Origin: UMGS172 sp045637775
GTDB lineage: Bacteria > Bacillota > Clostridia > Oscillospirales > Acutalibacteraceae
Assembly (NCBI GenBank): GCA_045637775.1
Contig: JAZUAC010000016.1
Coordinates: 1-14,780, forward strand
Direction of reading: 5' to 3'
Length of the DNA: 14,780 nucleotides
The notes under the pieces are model-generated. The model was not told the DNA's origin. It did no database searches and saw only the letters and a list, made by a program, of their open reading frames with translations. This document shows, piece by piece, positions 1 to 5,318 of this stretch; positions within the stretch are counted from its first letter, which is position 1, and each line of letters starts with the position of its first letter. The position numbers were made by a program, and so were the translations under genes.

Positions 1-184
1 TCCCCTCAAAGGGGAAGGCTAATAAGAACCTTCCTCTGACGAGGATTGCTCCCCATAAAATGGGGAGACGTCACGAAGAATGAGTGACAGAGGGGACGGC
101 CGCAGTAAGCGGGGTGGCACCGCAGGTGACAAAAGGAGAGATAAGCCGGCTTGCGGCGGGCTGTCGAGGACGCCAGCCCCTACA
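1..184. repeat. Composite intergenic repeat made of short nested hairpins
   Basis: No convincing gene lies here. The stretch is a chain of short inverted repeats: TCCCC/GGGGA (1-5 with 11-15), CTCCCCAT/ATGGGGAG (49-56 with 60-67, three-base loop), GTCAC/GTGAC (70-74 with 84-88) and GGGCTG/CAGCCC (158-163 with 174-179), the last followed directly by CTACA. It is richer in G and C than the genes beside it. This make-up resembles the dispersed non-coding repeats common in Oscillospirales genomes (my recollection, not a search). The two short open frames that can be read through it have no ribosome site and repeat-like composition, so I do not call them genes. Confidence 0.5.
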
Positions 185-247
185 TTGCATCTTTTATACT
201 TCATTGTGAAAAACAAAATTTCGCGTCCCACAAAGCTGATTTGCGTT

Positions 248-272
248 GGGCGATTCGTGAATCAACCCTACA
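248..272. repeat. Degenerate CTACA-tagged hairpin
   Basis: GGG (248-250) and GATTC (252-256) face GAATC (259-263) and CCC (266-268), with a small internal loop, and the unit ends in CCCTACA. The core GATTC..GAATC is shared with the perfect palindrome at 442-461, so this looks like a decayed copy of the same repeat type. Confidence 0.5.
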
Positions 273-275
273 TCC

Positions 276-295
276 GGCAGGGATAAATCCCTGCC
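276..295. repeat. Perfect 20-base palindromic hairpin
   Basis: The arms GGCAGGGAT and ATCCCTGCC (9 bases each) are separated by AA. The unit has the same 9+2+9 layout and the same central ATAAAT as the hairpin at 5132-5151, although the arm sequences differ. The usual CTACAA tail is altered here to CTGCGAA. Confidence 0.6.
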
Positions 296-366
296 CTGCG
301 AAGTGGTTTATAGACTCTTTGTAGGGACCAACCGAAGGCAGGTGAAGTGGATTCCAACAACAAACA

Positions 367-416
367 AAAAGCAAAAGATTCCGAGCAATATGCAATGCTT
401 GGAATCTTTTGCTTTT
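367..416 (-). terminator. Long intrinsic terminator hairpin ending the glp operon
   Basis: A 16-base perfect inverted repeat, 367-382 with 401-416 (outer AAAAGC, inner GATTCC), continues inward through AGCA (384-387) and TGCT (396-399) around an 8-base loop. On the minus strand it follows the stop codon of the HAD gene and runs into a T-rich tract (TTTTGTTTGTTG), as an intrinsic terminator should. The T-rich arm on the plus strand means it could work in both directions, although no plus-strand gene is seen before it. Confidence 0.75.
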
Positions 417-436
417 AGGAAGATGTTTAATATTCA

Positions 437-461
437 TGTAGGGTCGATTCATGAATCGACC
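437..461. repeat. TGTAG-tagged perfect palindrome
   Basis: TGTAG (437-441) is followed by the 20-base perfect palindrome GGTCGATTC-AT-GAATCGACC (442-461). This is an inverted-orientation member of the repeat family at 248-295 and 5132-5212. It lies only 19 bases from the stop codon of the HAD gene, between it and the terminator. Confidence 0.6.
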
Positions 462-480
462 TATAAAAACGGCTATACAA

Positions 481-1287
481 TTATGCTTTCAGCGCTTTGG
501 TTATCTCGCTGCAATCGGTCAATACCATATCGGGCTTGTCAACCGATTCGGCAAGAATTTGCTCATCGGTCTCACCACTCATAACGAGAACACTTAAAAC
601 TCCTGCATTCAAACCGCTTTTAACATCGGTGTAAATGCGGTCACCGATAACGGCGGTGCGCTCCTTTGAAACACCTGTACGCTCCATTGCAAGCACAGGC
701 ATAAGAGCCTCGGGCTTGCCAACCAGAAACGGACGCTTTTTGGTACAATTATAAATCATATCGCAAACACTTCCGCAATCGGGCACCGAACCGAACTCAG
801 TTGGACATACATAGTCGAGATTGGTGGCAATGTAAGGCACTTCACGGGTCAGCAGTTCACGGCAGACATCCTCTAACTTTTTAAAGGTCAACTCCTGATC
901 GTTGCCCATAACTATTACATCGGCAGTCGGTGCATCCTCGGTCACGGTGAAGCCTTCGCTCATAAGTTCTTCTTTAAGTGACCTTGTTCCGCAGACATAA
1001 AGTCTTGTATCGGGGTAGGTTTTTTTAAGATAATAAGATGTTGCCTGCGATGACGAAATAAACTCATCCTCGGTGGCGGTAATTCCAAGTCGGTCAAGCT
1101 TTTTGATATAATCAGCAACACTTTTTGACGAGTTGTTGGTCATAAACATATATTTCTTGCCCTGCGACTTTATGGTCTCCAACAACTCGATGGTAAAATC
1201 GTACAATCGATTGCCGAGGTACAGTGTACCGTCCATATCAAACAAAAACAGGTCAACATTTTTGAGCTTCAATACATTGTTGTTCAC
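481..1287 (-). CDS. HAD-IIA family phosphatase (NagD/phosphoglycolate phosphatase-like), last gene of the glp operon
   Basis: A cytoplasmic phosphatase of the haloacid dehalogenase superfamily, subclass IIA. The N-terminal motif FLFDMDGTLY carries the nucleophile Asp17 and acid Asp19. A TNNSS motif II, a VGKPEALMP segment with the motif III lysine, and IGDRIYTD (Asp216, Asp221, Mg2+ binding) complete the site. The length, 268 residues, is normal. I chose the GTG at 1287 because GAAGGTG sits six bases before it; a TTG 15 bases upstream (1302) is the alternative but lacks a well-spaced ribosome site. The gene follows DUF1667 by 18 bases and so is probably co-transcribed with the glycerol 3-phosphate genes. 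HAD-IIA enzymes include glycerol 3-phosphate and phosphoglycolate phosphatases, so glycerol 3-phosphate is a reasonable substrate guess. The family call is firm; the substrate is inference. Confidence 0.88.
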   Translation of the reverse strand: MNNNVLKLKNVDLFLFDMDGTLYLGNRLYDFTIELLETIKSQGKKYMFMTNNSSKSVADYIKKLDRLGITATEDEFISSSQATSYYLKKTYPDTRLYVCGTRSLKEELMSEGFTVTEDAPTADVIVMGNDQELTFKKLEDVCRELLTREVPYIATNLDYVCPTEFGSVPDCGSVCDMIYNCTKKRPFLVGKPEALMPVLAMERTGVSKERTAVIGDRIYTDVKSGLNAGVLSVLVMSGETDEQILAESVDKPDMVLTDCSEITKALKA

Positions 1288-1305
1288 AAAAAACACCTTC
1301 AAATT

Positions 1306-1653
1306 TTATTTTATATCCTTAGTTGCAATAACATTGGTACCAAAGACATTTTCGATGATAACGTCCCCTATTTTCACGGGTGCTTCGACCGTTTTTTCAC
1401 GGATGATCTTCATAATATTAAAAATCTCGCCTTTGGGGATAGGGTCGGCAGTCTTGACACTGACCATAGTATCCTCGCGGTTGGAAACACGGACTATCGA
1501 GGTCACGGTGCGGACAGGGTTCAAAACCTCATCGATTCCGTACTGTTCACCCTTGGGACAGCCATGTCCCACAACCTTGGTGTTATCGCCATCAACCGTA
1601 ACGGTCAACGAGCAACCTCTGGGACAGATTATACAGGTAATATTTCTTTCCAT
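1306..1653 (-). CDS. DUF1667 protein with a CxxCxxxC cysteine cluster, partner of the glp oxidoreductases
   Basis: A 115-residue protein with four cysteines near its N-terminus, Cys7, Cys10 and Cys14 in CIICPRGC plus Cys32 in HGCPKG. The C-x2-C-x3-C-x17-C spacing resembles the [4Fe-4S]-binding N-terminus of molybdopterin oxidoreductases, so a metal or Fe-S centre is likely (inference). DUF1667 proteins are found beside paired flavoproteins of the glycerol 3-phosphate type in Firmicutes. The start is the ATG at 1653, which shares its A with the TGA of the upstream oxidoreductase; GGAGG lies seven bases before it. A GTG at 1656 is the alternative. The overlap implies translational coupling. It may take the place of GlpC as electron-transfer subunit, which the sequence alone cannot prove. 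Confidence 0.88.
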   Translation of the reverse strand: MERNITCIICPRGCSLTVTVDGDNTKVVGHGCPKGEQYGIDEVLNPVRTVTSIVRVSNREDTMVSVKTADPIPKGEIFNIMKIIREKTVEAPVKIGDVIIENVFGTNVIATKDIK

Positions 1654-2897
1654 CACATTTCCTCCAACGATACGGTAACGGTATCCTTTGCCAGTGCCAC
1701 TTTGGACGATTTAACAACGATTTTTTCCATTTCGCCGGGTGCGGCTTTGAGTCTCACCGCTGTTGCAAGCACTTCATCACCGCTTTTGACGGTGAAACGA
1801 ACCTTGCCAAAAGGCTTTGTAACACGCATAAACAATGCTACATCGCGGTCGGTTGCAGAAATGCATTGAGGCAACACATAGCGCACTCCGTTGCCTGCAG
1901 TGGTTTTGATTTGGGCAGAATCGTTCTCGCCGTTTTTCACCAAATTTGCGGCGGCAACGCCTGCAATTTCGGCCTCATCCGAAACATAGTCAACAAGGTC
2001 GTGTACCTGCAGAACGTTTCCACAAGCGAAGATGCCCTTGACTGCGGTTTCGCGGTTTTCGTCAACATATGCTCCGTTGGTTATTTGGTCAATAGGAATT
2101 CCTGCGGCACGTGTAAGCTCGTTTTCGGGGATAAGACCAACCGATAAAAGCAAGGTGTCACAAGGAATGTAGCGCTTGGTTTCTTCGATAACACGGCGGT
2201 TTTCGTCAACCTCGGCTATTGTTACACCTTCAAGTCGGTGCTCACCGTGAATCTCGCAAACGGTAGTTGAAAGATAAAGCGGAATGCCGAAATCCTCAAG
2301 ACATTGAACAATATTACGGGTTAATCCACCCGAATAGGGCATCAATTCGCAAACAGCCTCAACCTTTGCACCCTCAAGCGACATACGTCTTGCCATAATA
2401 AGACCAATGTCACCCGAGCCTAAAATAACGGCGCGCTTGCCTACCATATAACCTTCACAGTTCATCAGCTTTTGTGCAGTACCTGCACTGTAAACACCTG
2501 CAGGACGCTTTCCGCCGATATTCAAAGCACCACGGCTTCTCTCTCTGCATCCCATCGCCAAAATAACTGCCTTGGCCTTTATCTTCAAAACACCCTCGCG
2601 GTTAGAGGCGGTCACTACCCTGTCGGAGGTAAGGTCGGTGACCATAGTCTCATAATACACCTTTATACCGCGTTCTTCAACCTTTTTCTTATAAACAGCG
2701 GCATATTCGGGGCCCGTCAGCTCGCGTCCGAGCTTGTGCAGACCGAATCCGTTGTGGATACACTGCTGCAAAATACCGCCCAAATCACTGTCACGGTCTA
2801 AAATCACAATATCGGTTACACCGTTATCATAAGCGGCAACGGCTGCTGCCATGCCTGCAGGGCCTCCGCCAATTATCACTATATCATGTTCCAACAT
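1653..2897 (-). CDS. NAD(P)/FAD-dependent oxidoreductase, second flavoprotein of the glycerol 3-phosphate operon
   Basis: A 414-residue pyridine nucleotide-disulphide-type oxidoreductase. IIGGGPAGMAAA at the N-terminus is the FAD-binding Rossmann motif. AMGCRERSRG followed by a GGKRPAGVYSAG segment is typical of the family. VILGSGDIGLIMARR is the second, NAD(P)-binding Rossmann motif, and FACGNVLQVHDLVDYV is the C-terminal FAD-contacting segment. A ribosome site AAGGAG stands eight bases before the ATG. It starts 12 bases after the GlpA-like gene and overlaps DUF1667 at its end, so the three are one translational block. The likely role is to pass electrons from glycerol 3-phosphate, oxidised by the upstream flavoprotein, to NAD(P)+ or another carrier. 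It occupies the position of GlpB but is not obviously homologous over its whole length. Confidence 0.9.
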   Translation of the reverse strand: MLEHDIVIIGGGPAGMAAAVAAYDNGVTDIVILDRDSDLGGILQQCIHNGFGLHKLGRELTGPEYAAVYKKKVEERGIKVYYETMVTDLTSDRVVTASNREGVLKIKAKAVILAMGCRERSRGALNIGGKRPAGVYSAGTAQKLMNCEGYMVGKRAVILGSGDIGLIMARRMSLEGAKVEAVCELMPYSGGLTRNIVQCLEDFGIPLYLSTTVCEIHGEHRLEGVTIAEVDENRRVIEETKRYIPCDTLLLSVGLIPENELTRAAGIPIDQITNGAYVDENRETAVKGIFACGNVLQVHDLVDYVSDEAEIAGVAAANLVKNGENDSAQIKTTAGNGVRYVLPQCISATDRDVALFMRVTKPFGKVRFTVKSGDEVLATAVRLKAAPGEMEKIVVKSSKVALAKDTVTVSLEEM

Positions 2898-2909
2898 AAA
2901 TTTAACTCC

Positions 2910-4343
2910 TTAAAGCTTTCCTATAACCATGTTTGAGTCTTTACCGTTTTTGGTTATGGTTTCCATTCTCTCTCCGTTGACTTGGGCAAGCAGCTTCATG
3001 ACAAACGGCTTGCAGAAGCCGCCCTGGCATCGACCCATGCCCGACCTTGTACGGCGTTTTACACCGTCGATATCATACGGCTTGGGATCGCGGAGAATGG
3101 CATCTCTTATCTCACCTTCGGTTACAGTCTCGCAACGGCAGACTATCTTACCGTAAGCGGGATGCTCCTTGATATACTCATTTTTCTGCTCATCGGTTAA
3201 ATGACGGAAGAAATGAGGATCTTCGCGGGTACCGTCAAAGTCAGGGTTATCGATGAGTTCAACACCCATTTCGCGCAATACATTAACAGTATATTCGGCA
3301 ATAGCAACACAAGAGGTAAGACCGGGTGAATCAATAGCGGCAACATTTACAAAGCCCTTTTGAACCTTGCTTTCCTCAATGATAAAATCACCGTTTTTCT
3401 CGGACGAACGCACACCGCAGAACGATGTGATAACCTCTCTGAACTGTACCGAAGGAACGCTCTTTGCGGCCAATTTCTGTACTGTTTCAAGTCCGTCAGC
3501 AGTGGTATTCACGCACAAAGGACAATCAACCGCCTCGGCGGTGGGACCTGTAAGCAGGTTTCCGTCAACCGTGGGCGAAACAAGGATACCCTTACCCTCT
3601 TTTGAAGGTACCTGGAAAATAGTGTGGCTGACCCTTGCACCCTCTTTTTTATCGAGCAAAATATACTGACCTGCTCGCGGAATGATTTCAAACGAACTAT
3701 CACCCACCATGTTGGCAACCTTATCGGAATAACAGCCTGCACAGTTGATGATATATTTTGCCGATACGGTTCGACCGTCAGCCGAAGATACTGTGAACTC
3801 GCTATTGGCATTTATTATTGATGTTACTGTAAAATCGGTCAAAAGCTTGGCGCCGTTTTTCATGGCATTACCAACTGCGGCAATGGTCAACTCATAAGGA
3901 CAAATGATGCCCGCATTCGGCACATTCAATGCCGAAGTGATTTCGGGTGAAAGATTAGGCTCAATGGCCCTCACCTCATCGCCCGACAAAATTGAAAGTC
4001 CCGAAATACCGTTTTCGATACCGCGGTCATAAAGTGCTTTAACCGTCAAATCCTCTTCTTTAGAAAAAGCACAGACAAGTGAACCGTTGTTCTTGTGGGG
4101 CACATGAAGCTCGTTTGCAACCTTATAGAGCTTTTCGATACCCAAAGTATTCATTTTGGCTTTAAGGGTGTTGGGTTCGGGGTCGTAACCGCCGTGAATG
4201 ATACCGCTGTTTGCCTTGGAGGCACCCATGGCAACATCGCCTTCCTTTTCGAGCAAGGCAACCGACAGCTTATACTTTGTCAGTTCTCTTGCAACCATAC
4301 CGCCGATGACACCTGCACCGATAATTGCTACATCATAACTCAT
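2910..4343 (-). CDS. GlpA-like FAD-dependent glycerol 3-phosphate dehydrogenase with a C-terminal [2Fe-2S] domain
   Basis: A 477-residue flavoprotein of the DAO family. AIIGAGVIGG (about residues 6-15) binds FAD, and GASKANSGIIHGGYD is a signature seen in GlpA and L-2-hydroxyglutarate oxidases. The C-terminus carries a BFD-like domain with Cys402, Cys404, Cys439 and Cys444 (CRC, then CQGGFC), expected to bind a [2Fe-2S] cluster. The ATG at 4343 is chosen because AAAGGAGA lies six bases before it; the open frame reaches 4400, but that extension falls in the leader and terminator tract. Its position behind glpP makes glycerol 3-phosphate the most likely substrate, giving dihydroxyacetone phosphate. 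Other 2-hydroxyacid substrates remain possible. Confidence 0.9.
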   Translation of the reverse strand: MSYDVAIIGAGVIGGMVARELTKYKLSVALLEKEGDVAMGASKANSGIIHGGYDPEPNTLKAKMNTLGIEKLYKVANELHVPHKNNGSLVCAFSKEEDLTVKALYDRGIENGISGLSILSGDEVRAIEPNLSPEITSALNVPNAGIICPYELTIAAVGNAMKNGAKLLTDFTVTSIINANSEFTVSSADGRTVSAKYIINCAGCYSDKVANMVGDSSFEIIPRAGQYILLDKKEGARVSHTIFQVPSKEGKGILVSPTVDGNLLTGPTAEAVDCPLCVNTTADGLETVQKLAAKSVPSVQFREVITSFCGVRSSEKNGDFIIEESKVQKGFVNVAAIDSPGLTSCVAIAEYTVNVLREMGVELIDNPDFDGTREDPHFFRHLTDEQKNEYIKEHPAYGKIVCRCETVTEGEIRDAILRDPKPYDIDGVKRRTRSGMGRCQGGFCKPFVMKLLAQVNGERMETITKNGKDSNMVIGKL

Positions 4344-4380
4344 ATCAAAATCTCCTTTGAGAAGTTTTACAAATTTCAGA

Positions 4381-4443
4381 AAAAACAAAAAGAGAAACAA
4401 AAACCCAAGACGGTTTTACACCATCTTGAAATTTCCGTTTCTC
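4381..4443 (-). terminator. Conditional terminator between glpP and glpA-like gene, probable GlpP target
   Basis: On the minus-strand RNA, CAAGAUGGU (4428-4420) pairs with ACCGUCUUG (4414-4406) around the loop GUAAA, nine pairs with one G-U, followed by a U-rich run to 4381. An outer stem GAGAAAC (4443-4437) with GUUUCUC (4398-4392) can enclose it. Just upstream, GAGAUUU (about 4451-4445) can pair with AAAUUUC (4434-4428), ending at the first base of the terminator arm, so a competing fold exists. A terminator inside an operon directly after an antiterminator gene is the arrangement expected if GlpP with glycerol 3-phosphate allows read-through. The hairpin is seen; the control by GlpP is inferred from the B. 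subtilis glpD leader. Confidence 0.75.
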
Positions 4444-4472
4444 CAAATCTCTTGCGGAATATTAAGTTTTAA

Positions 4473-5030
4473 TTAAATATACCAAAGGTCGTGTCTGCCG
4501 GTAGAAACCGCCAAAGCACCGTTTGATAAGGCTTCCATAACCTCACTCTTGGTTTCAATCAAACCGCCTGCAATAACAGGAATCTTGCCCTTTGCAAACC
4601 GCTTGATAACCTTTCCGGCAATGCCTGGCATAACCTCAATCAAGGTTGGGACCGATGAGTTAAGCACATCGTCAATACTGTCGACCCCTTGGGAATCGAG
4701 TGCAAAAAAACGTTGCACCGTGATAAGTCCCAAATCCTTTGCGGCACGTATAAGATGCGACCGCGTGCTGATTATACCATCAACACCGCATTTTGTCAAG
4801 TACTGAATTCCTGCCTTATCTTTGCCAATTCCATCGGCAAGGTCGATATGCACCAAAACAAGCTTGCCCTTTTCATGAGCCTTTTTAACAAGCTCCGCCA
4901 CCGTTAAAATATTGCATCCCAAGAGGAAAATAACCTCGGAAGGACTTTCCAAAGCATCATCAAACCCATCCTCACGGATAGCCGCAATAACGGGACAGTT
5001 TTCCAGCCTTTCAATAAGGTTAATACTCAT
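4473..5030 (-). CDS. glpP: Glycerol-3-phosphate responsive antiterminator GlpP
   Basis: A 185-residue protein that matches the GlpP family along its length: NCPVIAAIRED at the N-terminus, LLGCNILTVAELV, VHIDLADGIGKD, GIISTRSHLI, IEVMPGIAGKVI and PVIAGGLIETKSE near the C-terminus. GlpP is a TIM-barrel-like RNA-binding protein that, with glycerol 3-phosphate, prevents transcription termination in leaders of glp genes (known from B. subtilis). The ATG at 5030 has AGGTGGTG just upstream. It is the first gene after the promoter at 5087-5059, with a leader of only about 20 bases, so glpP itself is expressed without passing a terminator, whereas the next gene sits behind a hairpin. No glpK or glpF is in this operon. 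Confidence 0.93.
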   Translation of the reverse strand: MSINLIERLENCPVIAAIREDGFDDALESPSEVIFLLGCNILTVAELVKKAHEKGKLVLVHIDLADGIGKDKAGIQYLTKCGVDGIISTRSHLIRAAKDLGLITVQRFFALDSQGVDSIDDVLNSSVPTLIEVMPGIAGKVIKRFAKGKIPVIAGGLIETKSEVMEALSNGALAVSTGRHDLWYI

Positions 5031-5058
5031 TTCCTCACCACCTAAATTCTATATACAT

Positions 5059-5087
5059 ATATTATCACATTCCCTCCAAAATGTAAA
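5059..5087 (-). promoter_or_regulatory. SigA-type promoter of the glp operon
   Basis: On the minus strand, TTTACA (5087-5082) and TAATAT (5064-5059) are 17 bases apart. Transcription would begin near 5052, about 20 bases before the glpP start. No operator palindrome is evident over it. Confidence 0.6.
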
Positions 5088-5131
5088 CCGGAAAATGATG
5101 CAATAGCATTAGCGATTTGTGTTAGGATTTA

Positions 5132-5157
5132 GGAAGGCATAAATGCCTTCCCTACAA
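5132..5157. repeat. CTACAA-tagged palindromic hairpin
   Basis: GGAAGGCAT-AA-ATGCCTTCC (5132-5151) is a perfect 9+2+9 palindrome, followed by CCTACAA. It shares layout and centre with 276-295 but has different, mutually compensating arms. It lies between the divergent glp and uvrB promoters. Confidence 0.6.
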
Positions 5158-5177
5158 AGCCGGTAATAATGGTTATG

Positions 5178-5212
5178 GTTAGTCGAAACAATACTGTTTC
5201 GACTAACTACAA
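5178..5212. repeat. 13-base inverted repeat tagged with CTACAA
   Basis: GTTAGTCGAAACA (5178-5190) and TGTTTCGACTAAC (5195-5207) form 13 pairs around ATAC, and the unit ends in CTACAA. It sits 48 bases upstream of the uvrB -35 box. It has no U tract, so it is not an evident terminator. The tail groups it with the other tagged hairpins in this window. Confidence 0.6.
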
Positions 5213-5254
5213 TCATTATAGTTTCAATAGGGTGAAAAACATCGGTTGGGTTTA

Positions 5255-5283
5255 TTTACATCTTCAGAAAAATGTGATATACT
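5255..5283 (+). promoter_or_regulatory. SigA-type promoter of uvrB
   Basis: TTTACA (5255-5260) and TATACT (5278-5283) are 17 bases apart, placing the transcription start near 5290 and giving a short leader of about 29 bases. A very weak LexA-like site (AAAAC-N4-GTTGG, 5236-5249) lies just upstream, too degenerate to call. Confidence 0.65.
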
Positions 5284-5318
5284 ATATTTATTACAAAAAA
5301 TTGTGAAGGAGTGAGGGT

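Noticed and set aside
80..584. Small open frames across the left-end intergenic region
   Set aside because: They run through palindromic repeats and a terminator, lack ribosome sites and resemble no protein.
5184..5201. Palindrome CGAAAC..GTTTCG upstream of uvrB as a LexA box
   Set aside because: The half-sites have six bases between AAC and GTT rather than the four of the Firmicutes LexA box, and the site is the core of a longer CTACAA-tagged repeat.
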